A stretch of 64,000 bases of DNA from NCBI GenBank assembly GCA_005116955.1, contig SWDI01000005.1, positions 307,063 through 371,062 of the forward strand. Direction: 5' to 3'. Origin of the DNA: Nitrospira sp. GTDB taxonomy: Bacteria > Nitrospirota > Nitrospiria > Nitrospirales > Nitrospiraceae. Below, piece by piece: positions 26,335 to 34,033 of the stretch (position 1 is the stretch's first letter; each line of letters starts with the position of its first letter). The notes below the pieces were generated by a model. The model saw only the letters and a program-made list of their open reading frames with translations, was not told the DNA's origin and did no database searches. The position numbers and the translations under genes are program-made.

Positions 26335-27707
26335 GATCGTGGCACATGTCTCATCAGGAGGAGTCCCGTCACGCCCAGCACCGCTGCTTCACCGCTGACG
26401 AGCGCAGTCGCTAATCCCGGCGCACCGTAACGTGGCATCAGAAGGGTTCCGAGTCCGATCACCATCATCCACTGGACGACCAGCCCCGCAATGGGGCTTC
26501 GATAGTCCGAGAGCGAATAGCACGCATTCCGGATCAGCTGCCCCACACTCATGAAGGGCAATGCGCAAATCGTCACTGACAGAATTGAGGCGGTCAGCTT
26601 GGCATGATCAAGCGAGAACCGCCCTCGCACAAATACCGTTTCGACGATCGGCTCGGTCAAGAGAGACACAAGCAAGACAACGACGGCACTCGCCGACACA
26701 AGCGCCACGATTGGCAGCCGCAAGGTACTGAGCCCGGCTCGTACGTCTTCCTTAAACGTTTTGACCATGCGCGGAAAGAGCATGGTCGTGACTGGGCGCA
26801 CAATCAGAGAGAGCGGGACCGACACGATCGTGCTGGCATAGAAGAAGGCTGCGATCGAGCCGGGAGGCAACCGGGACGCCAAGCTACGCTCAGTGAGAGC
26901 CATTCCGGCATAGACGAGCTCCCCGATCAGCACCGTTGTCGCGGCTCCCCACAGCACGAACCAGCTACCATCCGCCGACTGTGACCACGCCGGAGGGGAG
27001 GTGGACGCCACGTCGCGTTTGAGAAACATCAGCCGTCCCGCAAATAGGCTGAGCACGCCGAGATTTCCGATCGACACTCCCAATGTCAATGCATCAATTC
27101 CGAGGCTGGAAGAAAAGAGGACAACCGAAACGATCGTACAGCACGACACAATCGACCCGGCTAGAAAACCAGGTGCAAATGATCCCAACACGGCAAGTGC
27201 CCCCCGCAACAGACCGGCGGTACAGGCGAAGATGATCGGGAGAAACAGGGCGTGCAGCGTATGGGATGCCAGCGCGAGCTGGCCATGGTCAAAACTCGGG
27301 AAGATGGTGTCGAGCAAGAACGATCCCGTGACCGAGAGGCAACCGATGATGCCGACATGAACCAGCAACAGCCCATAGATCGCCGGCCACAACGATCGAT
27401 AGACATTGAGGGTCTTCCCCTCCGCCGCTACACGGCTGATGAAGGCGGTCTCCAACGCGTTCCCAACCTGGGCACCGAAAAACAATTGGATGGTCAGGAC
27501 CGCGACAAAGACGTCTAACTGAGGGCTGAGGCCGAATGCCGAAGCGACCGCCAGTTCGCGTGCGAGCCCGAGGAGTAGCCCAAGACCAGTGAGGAGTGAA
27601 TACCCTGACAGGGTGCGAGCGGAACCGGCAAGTTCTCGCAGGGTTTCCAGTACCATATCGCCGCGCAGGCGTGTGGGCCACACTACTGATCGTGTGAAGA
27701 GTGCCAT
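26331..27707 (-). CDS. MurJ/MviN-like lipid-linked oligosaccharide flippase
   Basis: The 458-residue protein has about 12-14 membrane helices and the MurJ-like opening 'LGLARELAVASAFGLSPQLD' (about 43-62), where the Arg-Glu and the later Asp are typical. 'RSLASRLPPGSIAAFFYAST' and 'LFPRMVKTF' in the middle also match. Within an exopolysaccharide operon it is the likely Wzx-equivalent. A downstream ATG at 27656 is possible; neither start has a clear Shine-Dalgarno. Confidence 0.82.
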   Translation of the reverse strand: MALFTRSVVWPTRLRGDMVLETLRELAGSARTLSGYSLLTGLGLLLGLARELAVASAFGLSPQLDVFVAVLTIQLFFGAQVGNALETAFISRVAAEGKTLNVYRSLWPAIYGLLLVHVGIIGCLSVTGSFLLDTIFPSFDHGQLALASHTLHALFLPIIFACTAGLLRGALAVLGSFAPGFLAGSIVSCCTIVSVVLFSSSLGIDALTLGVSIGNLGVLSLFAGRLMFLKRDVASTSPPAWSQSADGSWFVLWGAATTVLIGELVYAGMALTERSLASRLPPGSIAAFFYASTIVSVPLSLIVRPVTTMLFPRMVKTFKEDVRAGLSTLRLPIVALVSASAVVVLLVSLLTEPIVETVFVRGRFSLDHAKLTASILSVTICALPFMSVGQLIRNACYSLSDYRSPIAGLVVQWMMVIGLGTLLMPRYGAPGLATALVSGEAAVLGVTGLLLMRHVPRS

Positions 27708-27718
27708 AGCGTCTACGC

Positions 27719-28930
27719 TCAGCTTGGTTGGTTTTCCGGCTGAAAGGATTTCGTCATGCCGGTCGCAGGTCTTAATGCTGGCTCACGGCGCCCTGCGGCT
27801 GTTCGTTCAATGCAGTCGGCAAGACTGTTCGCCCAAGTTTCGGGTGTATACAGAGCCACAATCTGCCGAGATGCGTCTCCCATGGAGGCACAATCGACTA
27901 GAGTTGATGACATGACCGCCATCGTTCGAGCCATGCCGTCGACATCAAGCGGGTCAACCACGTATCCATTGAAGCCGGGCCGCACAAGCTCTGCCACACA
28001 ACCACATCGATGCGACACGATGACAGGAAGACCCGCCGCCATCGCTTCATTCACGACGAGGCCCCATGTTTCGCTCACGCTCGGCAAGATCAAGCAGGAG
28101 GCCAATCCATAATAGAGCCCGAGCTCATCAGATCGATGAGAACCCGCAAAGACAACCCCCGGAATCCCCTGAGTTTGCTGATGCAACAGCGCTTCTTGAG
28201 GCCCCCCTCCCACAAGAACAAGCCCCCATGCATCGGTTCCGGCAGCCTGACGGTACGCGGCATAGGCTTCCACCAGGCGAGGCAGATTCTTTTCCGGGGC
28301 GAAACGTCCCACAAAGAGGAAGAACTTCTCGGGAAGGTTGAGACGCATGCGCAGCACGGTGGCATCCTGCCTGGCAAGAGCCGCCCCTGTTGCAAAGGTC
28401 TGGTTGTCGACGACGTCATAACCCGTCCAAATCTTCTCTCGTGGGAACCCCATCATCTGGAGATACGCCGCCGCACGCTCGCCGGCGGCAAACGCGGCAT
28501 CGTAATGACGGCGTGCCCACCATCCCTTGATCCACTCCTTGACGGGGTTTCGTCGACGGTCTCCCCATTGCGAGTCCCCGATGTAGATACTGAGCCGCTG
28601 GTGTTGTCTGGTCCATCGGGCCGCCGCGCGCATACCGGCAAGGAAGTAGCCCGTAATCACAACTACCGCCGGATCTTCACGCTTCAGCCATTGAATCACT
28701 CGCTCCGCCTGCGCCTGCGAATTGAGATTTTCCAAGCTCTCTTCAGAGAAGGCTTCAACATAGTCAAATCCGAGATCTTGCTTGCGAATCCCCCACTCCC
28801 GCAGTCGTTCCCTGGCGCTCAACGCCATCACTTTCACGGAATAGTCCGGTCTGAGCGATTGAAACGCCTTGAACCGCGGAATACTGTAGGGAGCGAGAAC
28901 CGGCTCCAGGCAGCAGATCGTCGTCTTCAT
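27719..28930 (-). CDS. Glycosyltransferase family 4
   Basis: The 403-residue GT-B enzyme has the acceptor-domain start 'YSIPRFKAFQSL', the donor-domain strand 'KFFLFVGRFAPEKNLPRLVE' (about 197-216), 'GVVFAGSHRSDELGLYYGLA' and the EX7E-type 'PSVSETWGLVVNEAMAAGLP' (about 285-304), which carries both conserved Glu. It should extend the lipid-linked repeat unit. It heads operon 4, with AAGGA as ribosome site and signature site C 42 bases upstream. Confidence 0.9.
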   Translation of the reverse strand: MKTTICCLEPVLAPYSIPRFKAFQSLRPDYSVKVMALSARERLREWGIRKQDLGFDYVEAFSEESLENLNSQAQAERVIQWLKREDPAVVVITGYFLAGMRAAARWTRQHQRLSIYIGDSQWGDRRRNPVKEWIKGWWARRHYDAAFAAGERAAAYLQMMGFPREKIWTGYDVVDNQTFATGAALARQDATVLRMRLNLPEKFFLFVGRFAPEKNLPRLVEAYAAYRQAAGTDAWGLVLVGGGPQEALLHQQTQGIPGVVFAGSHRSDELGLYYGLASCLILPSVSETWGLVVNEAMAAGLPVIVSHRCGCVAELVRPGFNGYVVDPLDVDGMARTMAVMSSTLVDCASMGDASRQIVALYTPETWANSLADCIERTAAGRREPALRPATGMTKSFQPENQPS

Positions 28931-28972
28931 TCCAATGTCCTTAGCAAAGTTGCCACGGCAACCAGAACATAC

Positions 28973-29041
28973 AGTCTACTGCCGGAGACGACCCCGATGG
29001 GCCACAAGGGGTTCAAATCTCTGTTAACAAATTGTCAAAAA
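28973..29041 (-). promoter_or_regulatory. EPS-operon upstream signature, site C (before GT4 operon)
   Basis: Plus-strand order: AGTCTAC at 28973-28979, 21 bases, GCCAC at 29001-29005, 7 bases, TCAA at 29013, GTTAAC at 29023, TCAAAA at 29035. The offsets are the same as at sites A, B and D. Confidence 0.75.
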
Positions 29042-29242
29042 GCGTGAACAGCGACCGCTGGCGCACAGGGGTACCCACGACGGATTGACTCCGCAACTCC
29101 TGATTGGACGCACCTCTTCCCACTAACTCCCGCCGAAGCAGGGGCGGCGAAGGCTGTATTGTCGTGAGATCTGCTGCAGCCGCCGTTGTTGTTCGTTCAG
29201 GCAAGAGGCGACAAGACTTCCAAATTTCTTGACACATTAATG

Positions 29243-29270
29243 TGTTGCATCTGTTGCACTCAGTCTAGAC
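29243..29270 (+). promoter_or_regulatory. PEP-CTERM-gene upstream element
   Basis: The plus strand reads TGTTGCATCTGTTGCA, identical in its core to the elements before the PEP-CTERM genes at 30482-31507 and 32985-33758. The palindrome GTCTAGAC follows at 29263-29270. It lies about 100 bases before the start at 29363. Confidence 0.5.
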
Positions 29271-29362
29271 GATGCATCTTCATGTCCGCTATGCTCATGC
29301 CCTGATTGTAACAACCTGAGTCTCAAACAGGGATTCAGTCCGGTGACGAAAGGATGTGGAGC

Positions 29363-29962
29363 ATGAAATGGGACAGGTCGATTCTGGCGTGGGGGCTCTT
29401 CAGCGTCGGGGTGTTTCTCCAATCGCCTGCTCACGCGGTAACCGTGACGCATCTCGAGGTGACCAGAGGCGCCGTGAATTACGATGGACCGAACCAGGAC
29501 GCGCTCGATCGGCTGCTCGCGCAGGACGGCGTCATGCAGATGGGACGATTTCAAGGAGTCGGCGAACTTGTCCCGACGATCAACCGATCCAACGAGACCC
29601 ATGCGCTATTCACCTCCGGCTTCAGCGGGGCCTCGGCTCCGTCCGCCGTCATCACCGACTCCGTCATCACGGTCGACCTCTCCTCCCTGTTCTTCAGCGT
29701 GAATCAGGGCAATGCCTATCGACTGTGGAACATCGGCACCGTTGTCACCGGCCTCTACAATCCGACGTCGAAAGAGTTTGCGCTTTCATGGGATCGCGTC
29801 TTTGGTGAAAACTGTCAACAAGGACAAGCCTCGTTCTTCGTGAATGGACTGGTCCATTTCGACTCCGATGTGCAACCTGTCCCCATTCCCGCCGCCGTCT
29901 GGCTGTTCGGAAGCGGGTTGACCGGGATCGCCGCCCTGGTGCGCCGTCGGCGCTCTTGCTAG
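29363..29962 (+). CDS. PEP-CTERM (VPIPA-type) surface protein
   Basis: The 199-residue product has a signal peptide (to SPAHA, about residue 25) and a compact exported domain (VTVTHLEVTRGAVNYDGPNQ at its start) with no recognised family. The exosortase signal is VPIPAAVWLFGSG, a hydrophobic helix and a VRRRR cluster. An ATG three codons upstream (29354) exists, but AAGGA is spaced 8 bases from the ATG at 29363. It is transcribed away from operon 4. Confidence 0.85.
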   Translation: MKWDRSILAWGLFSVGVFLQSPAHAVTVTHLEVTRGAVNYDGPNQDALDRLLAQDGVMQMGRFQGVGELVPTINRSNETHALFTSGFSGASAPSAVITDSVITVDLSSLFFSVNQGNAYRLWNIGTVVTGLYNPTSKEFALSWDRVFGENCQQGQASFFVNGLVHFDSDVQPVPIPAAVWLFGSGLTGIAALVRRRRSC

Positions 29963-30437
29963 CAGTCTGTTGGTAAAGTCCCCGAGCGGCGTGCTCTCAT
30001 CGATTTCAAGCGTGTGAAGCGTTTCTCGTGAAGCGGCGTTCGCTTGCGAGGTGCGAGAGACAACGACCAGATACGAGAGTGCAATTCAGGTCGGTGAAAT
30101 GCGTGTCCCACGCGCGGCTCGCCTGAGCTCGCCGAAGTCCTGGGGCAGGGCGGGTGAAACGCGATGGCCTCTCCGTACAGGCTGCGAGACATTCAGGCTC
30201 TGTCTGTGATCTTCTGCAAAACTCCAACTCCGGGTCATTACATACCTTATCGACTACCTGCTCGTTGCTTTCCATCGAACGATTCGCAAACCAACACAAT
30301 ATCATTCCCTTCCCTACAAGGGATCAGTGTCCTCTGACCAACCCAGAATCTGTGTACCGTTTCCAGACTTTCCCGATTAGCAGGGGGGATCAGGTAGGTA
30401 AAGCAGACCTACCGCCTCCCAACTCTGCAATATCGAA
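29963..30437. other. Intergenic region with short repeat-like sequence
   Basis: No gene is supported. About 30010-30085 contains repeated GTGAAGCG and GCGAG/CTCG words of the kind seen in degenerate intergenic repeats. ORFs on both strands here overlap each other and lack ribosome sites. Confidence 0.4.
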
Positions 30438-30466
30438 CTCGGCGGGATCGTAACGACCCCGCCGAG
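30438..30466 (-). terminator. Terminator hairpin after PEP-CTERM gene
   Basis: On the minus strand CTCGGCGGGGTCG pairs with CGATCCCGCCGAG across a TTA loop, a 13-bp stem with one G-T pair. It starts 15 bases after the stop codon at 30482. The T-run after it is short and interrupted. Confidence 0.7.
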
Positions 30467-30481
30467 CGAACACATCTGCGC

Positions 30482-31507
30482 TTAGGCCTTCGCCGTCATC
30501 TTCCGGCGAGCCATGCCGGCCAAGCCGACGAGGCCGCTGCCGAACAGATAGACCGCCGCCGGCACCGGGACGGGGCTGACATTCCCGTTCACGTCCATGC
30601 TGATGAACATGTTCCGAGCCAAACGCAAGTTCGTATAGTCCGTGCCATACGCCGTACCATTGCAGGTCGTGGAGACGCCCGTGCAGCCGATCGGTGTACC
30701 GGCTTGCACCGCCGTAAAGAGCGAGCTCAGCGCATTCGAGTCGGCGCCGCCGATCACCAGCGAATAGGTACCGGGGCCGAGACTACCGGTCCAGGTAACC
30801 TGATTATCAAGGGTATCGCCGTTATGACCGTCTCCGACGGCAGTACCCGTGAAGGTGGCTGTGCTCACTTGACCATTGTTATTACCCATGGCGAAGTTGC
30901 CATCCGCTCGGTACACACCCCAATTGGCCCCCAGGGCATCGACCGCCCCACCGCCCTCAGCGGTGATTTCATCCATGGCGTCGAAGAAGGGCGACCAGGT
31001 GGCAAGGGCCGCCTGGCCTTGCAGATAGCCTCCATCACCAGGGGTGTTGGCGGCAGTTCCCACGATCGCCGCACTTTGCAAGGTCGTGATCTGGGCCGGG
31101 GTCAATCCATTAAGGTCACCCACTCCGTCGTGGGATGAGGCCGGCACCAGGCCGCTGAACAGGGAGAACCCCGGATTCAGCACCGATGCGCCGTTGCTGT
31201 TGGCCGTGCCGGTCACCGTGATGCTGACGGTGGACGCCGAGTCGAGGGTGAAGAACCGGAAACGGTTGTTATGGGTATCCGCCAGCGTATCGACCGCCCC
31301 GGTGCGATTGACGCCGTTGTTGCTCATGCCTGATATCCACCCCGCATTGCTGCTGGCGGTGGGGGTAAAGTTGTTCAGCGCGCCGAAGGTATTGGTAGAT
31401 TGATCGTAGAGCGAGCTACCGTACCCGACGTGCGCGGAGGCGACACCGGCCGCCAGCGTGAGAGCCAGGGCGGAGAGAGATCCGACTATGAGTGATTTGT
31501 TACGCAT
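30482..31507 (-). CDS. PEP-CTERM surface protein, AHVxY paralogue 1
   Basis: The 341-residue product has a signal peptide ending GVASA, so the mature protein should start HVGYG. Shared with its two neighbours are a 'DTHNNRFRFF' block (about 84-93) and 'NPGFSLFSGL' followed by SHDG (about 120-140). It ends VPVPAAVYLFGSGLVG, hydrophobic helix, ARRK. The start is the ATG at 31507 with AAGGAG 7 bases upstream (a TTG at 31513 is unlikely). It is anchored or released by exosortase; the function of the family is unknown. Confidence 0.87.
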   Translation of the reverse strand: MRNKSLIVGSLSALALTLAAGVASAHVGYGSSLYDQSTNTFGALNNFTPTASSNAGWISGMSNNGVNRTGAVDTLADTHNNRFRFFTLDSASTVSITVTGTANSNGASVLNPGFSLFSGLVPASSHDGVGDLNGLTPAQITTLQSAAIVGTAANTPGDGGYLQGQAALATWSPFFDAMDEITAEGGGAVDALGANWGVYRADGNFAMGNNNGQVSTATFTGTAVGDGHNGDTLDNQVTWTGSLGPGTYSLVIGGADSNALSSLFTAVQAGTPIGCTGVSTTCNGTAYGTDYTNLRLARNMFISMDVNGNVSPVPVPAAVYLFGSGLVGLAGMARRKMTAKA

Positions 31508-31709
31508 GCACAATCTCCTTGCTGTTTATGGTTGAGCACTTCTCTGGATTGCCTATAGATTAGGAACAGGCAAGACGGACCATCCTAGTACGATCGCGCA
31601 CCACTAGCGGCTTCACGATCTTTGTATTCCTCCTCTTCCTTGAACTAGGTTTACACCCGTCCCTCTCCAGCATATGGTCGCAATCGGTCTATCAAATGTT
31701 GACCGCGTG

Positions 31710-31752
31710 CTCTACAGACGCCTACCTACTTATGCAACAGATGCGACAGAAA
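31710..31752 (-). promoter_or_regulatory. PEP-CTERM-gene upstream element
   Basis: Minus strand: TTTCTGTCGCATCTGTTGCA, then 18 bases after GTTGC the word GTAGAG. It matches the block at 33897-33940 at most positions, including AAGT, GGTA and GCGTC between the two parts. It lies about 200 bases upstream of the start at 31507. Confidence 0.6.
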
Positions 31753-31950
31753 CTGCTCGCGGCTCGCGACTGTTCCCGCTCCACTCATCAACGGTAGCTT
31801 AGTTCGACGTCAGGAACGAACTGGCTGCACCTCACTGCCCTGATTGTGACGCGAGCATCGGGCGGGATGTGTCATCGGAATAGATCTACCGCAAAAGAAA
31901 TTGAACGATTGAAAAATGGCTGGATGTGGGGAGAGAGCCGTCTTAATAAG

Positions 31951-32022
31951 AAAAACCCCAAAGCGACTGCCCGAGCCTGAATCGCACGAAGCGATTCATT
32001 CAACGCACAGGCACCTTGGGGC
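31951..32022 (-). terminator. Rho-independent terminator after PEP-CTERM gene
   Basis: On the minus strand CCCCAAGG is matched by CTTTGGGG with an inner GAATCGC/GCGATTC hairpin, and the outer stem is followed directly by TTTTTCTT. It lies 20 bases after the stop at 32043. Confidence 0.8.
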
Positions 32023-32042
32023 TCTCCTACCGATCGTGCCGC

Positions 32043-32933
32043 TTAGGCTGAGGCCTTCATCCTACGGCGAGCCAGTCCGGCAAGGCCGACCAGGCCGCTG
32101 CCGAACAGATAGACCGCCGCCGGTACCGGCACTGGAGCTGCGGTGAACTGAATGTTGAACCCTCGGCCGATACGAGCTGCCGTATAGGCATCGCACGCTG
32201 CACCGGCTGTCCCACACCCGTTCGATGCGACGACATTACTGAACACGGTATCGAGATTGTCCTGATTGACGCCGCCGACGACCAAGTTATACACACCGGG
32301 GCCCAGCACATAATTCCCGGTAATGCTGTTTCCAGTGGGGTTGCCATCGCCGAACAAAAAGTGCGAGGTCGCAGACGCTGGAACATCGTTCGCCATCGTG
32401 AAGTCGGCATTGGAGCGATATTCTCCCCATTTTTGTGAATTGGGGTCGGTCGGGGCTCCAGGCTGGCCGTCATGGGGAAGCGCAAAGGGAGACCAAGTTG
32501 CAAAGGGCGTTTGGCCAGGATACGCGGCCCCGTCATGGACTAAGTCTAAAGCGATCGGAGTAAACAGTGAGTAGCCCGGGTTCAAGTCATTCAAAGCTGT
32601 CACGATGGTCGTGGTGCCGAAGGGCACATATTGGAACCCGCTGATCGCCGAGATCGTGAAATCAACGGTCGAGGTCTCCGTCAGCTCAAACTTAAAGAAC
32701 CGGTTGAGATGGCTATCCGTCTGCGTGGTCGCATTCTGCCCGGCCAGCCAACCGGCATTGCTGGAGACGTAGTTGTTTTGGTTGCCGTTGACGTTCAACG
32801 GATCGCCATAGACGACGTGCGCGGAGGCCTGTCCGGTGGTCAGGCCCATGCCACCCACGAGGCAGGCTATCGCCAGCAGCACACGTGCGGCCCGTCGCGG
32901 TTGTGTATACGCACTTGGTTGTCTGTTTCTCAT
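32043..32933 (-). CDS. PEP-CTERM surface protein, AHVxY paralogue 2
   Basis: The 296-residue product has a signal peptide ending GQASA, giving a mature N-terminus HVVYG. It shares with its neighbours 'SSNAGWLAGQ', 'DSHLNRFFKFEL' and 'NPGYSLFTPI' followed by VHDG. The tail is VPVPAAVYLFGSGLVG, helix, ARRRMK. The ATG at 32933 is preceded by AAGGAG. It lies 51 bases downstream of paralogue 3 and is probably in the same transcript. Confidence 0.87.
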   Translation of the reverse strand: MRNRQPSAYTQPRRAARVLLAIACLVGGMGLTTGQASAHVVYGDPLNVNGNQNNYVSSNAGWLAGQNATTQTDSHLNRFFKFELTETSTVDFTISAISGFQYVPFGTTTIVTALNDLNPGYSLFTPIALDLVHDGAAYPGQTPFATWSPFALPHDGQPGAPTDPNSQKWGEYRSNADFTMANDVPASATSHFLFGDGNPTGNSITGNYVLGPGVYNLVVGGVNQDNLDTVFSNVVASNGCGTAGAACDAYTAARIGRGFNIQFTAAPVPVPAAVYLFGSGLVGLAGLARRRMKASA

Positions 32934-32984
32934 CAATGATCTCCTTGTTTAGGTGTTTAAGAATACGTGCACTCCACTGGCTCA

Positions 32985-33758
32985 TTAACTTCGGCGGCGA
33001 GCCAGACCCGCCAAACCGATAAGCCCTGTTCCGAACAAATACAGCGCCGCCGGTACCGGCACCGGGGAGGCGTTCAAACTGATGGTTCCATTGATAAAGG
33101 GACCGGTGCAGTCAGCTCCCGGGGTCGTGCAAGCGGCGCCTCCGGCGACGATGGTGTAACTTCCAGCGGGAAGAAAATATCCGAGCAGTGATTCGTTGCC
33201 GGCGGTATCGTTCTTGTGCGTGAGATATTCGATGACGCTCCACGCGCCGGAGTCGGTCGCCATACTCCACGAACCGAGCGCGTTGAACTGCCCGTCAAAG
33301 TCGATGTTGACGGTATCTCGGAAGGGCGACACGCGACCGGCTGCATCCGTGTTGACGCCGTTATCCACGGGAGAGGCAATTTTATTGAAGCCCCCGTCCA
33401 CGGGATTGAGCGGATCGAACCCCGTATCATCATGCGCCTGACCGGGTAAGAGCCCCCCATACAATGTAAAGGCCGGATTCAACCCCAGTTCGTTCGCGCC
33501 GGTCATCGTGATATTGACCAACGAATCCTCGTTCAGTTGAAACGCAAAAAACGAGACTTGGTGGCTATCGCCCAGATTCACATCGGTGCCGTCGATCCAG
33601 CCAAACCGCTTCATGGGCGCGCTCGCCGATCCCCCGGCTGCATTGATAAAACTGTAGTCCACGTGGGCGATGGCGTTGCCTGCCCATGTCATGGCGCCGA
33701 CGGCGATTGCCGCCGCGACCATTGTTCTGACTGCGCCATTCGCCTCCTTGGTATTCAT
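32985..33758 (-). CDS. PEP-CTERM surface protein, AHVxY paralogue 3
   Basis: The 257-residue product has a signal peptide ending NAIA, giving a mature N-terminus HVDYS. It carries 'RFGWIDGTD', 'DSHQVSFFAFQL' and 'NPAFTLYGGL' followed by AHDD, aligning with paralogues 1 and 2. The tail is VPVPAALYLFGTGLIG, helix, ARRRS. GGAGG lies 7 bases before ATG. It is the first gene of a two-gene unit with paralogue 2. Confidence 0.87.
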   Translation of the reverse strand: MNTKEANGAVRTMVAAAIAVGAMTWAGNAIAHVDYSFINAAGGSASAPMKRFGWIDGTDVNLGDSHQVSFFAFQLNEDSLVNITMTGANELGLNPAFTLYGGLLPGQAHDDTGFDPLNPVDGGFNKIASPVDNGVNTDAAGRVSPFRDTVNIDFDGQFNALGSWSMATDSGAWSVIEYLTHKNDTAGNESLLGYFLPAGSYTIVAGGAACTTPGADCTGPFINGTISLNASPVPVPAALYLFGTGLIGLAGLARRRS

Positions 33759-33896
33759 CGTCGATCCTCCTGTCGCAAACCGATCTGGACTGTCAGTTGA
33801 GTGAACGTCATCTCACGTTCCCTCCTTCCGTTGTGGGAGATGCTGTATCTGCTTCCCGTACACCAGTGTGTCTGTGTAACAAAGGTAGCCCTCGCC

Positions 33897-33940
33897 CTCT
33901 ACCGACGCATACCCACTTATGCAACAGATGCAACGGAAAC
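33897..33940 (-). promoter_or_regulatory. PEP-CTERM-gene upstream element
   Basis: Minus strand: TTTCCGTTGCATCTGTTGCA, then 18 bases after GTTGC the word GTAGAG, with the same intervening AAGT, GGTA and GCGTC words as the block at 31710-31752. It lies about 140 bases upstream of the start at 33758. Confidence 0.6.
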
Positions 33941-34033
33941 TACCTATGGATCACGCCGCCTCCCCTGACTGTTTCACCTTTTGGTCTTGATTCATGATAG
34001 ATGTGGGCACAGAAAGGGCCGCACAGTCGCTCC

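Larger units (their letters stand above)
28931..29362. other. Divergent intergenic region between operon 4 and a PEP-CTERM gene
   Basis: It carries site C for the minus-strand operon (28973-29041) and a PEP-CTERM-type element for the plus-strand gene (29243-29270). No gene is supported in between. Confidence 0.55.
31508..32042. other. Intergenic region between PEP-CTERM genes
   Basis: It contains the promoter-like element of the 30482-31507 gene (31710-31752) and the terminator of the neighbouring gene (31951-32022). No additional gene is supported. Confidence 0.55.

Noticed and set aside
29011-29020. GGTTCAAATC as a possible tRNA T-loop
   Set aside because: No acceptor or anticodon stem can be built around it; it belongs to the operon signature site C.
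28010-29047. 345-codon plus-strand ORF antisense to the GT4 gene
   Set aside because: The minus-strand glycosyltransferase is clear, and this ORF runs through the signature site C at its end.
30154-30453. 99-codon plus-strand ORF in the intergenic region after 29962
   Set aside because: It runs into the terminator hairpin at 30438, has no ribosome site and overlaps an equally weak minus-strand ORF.
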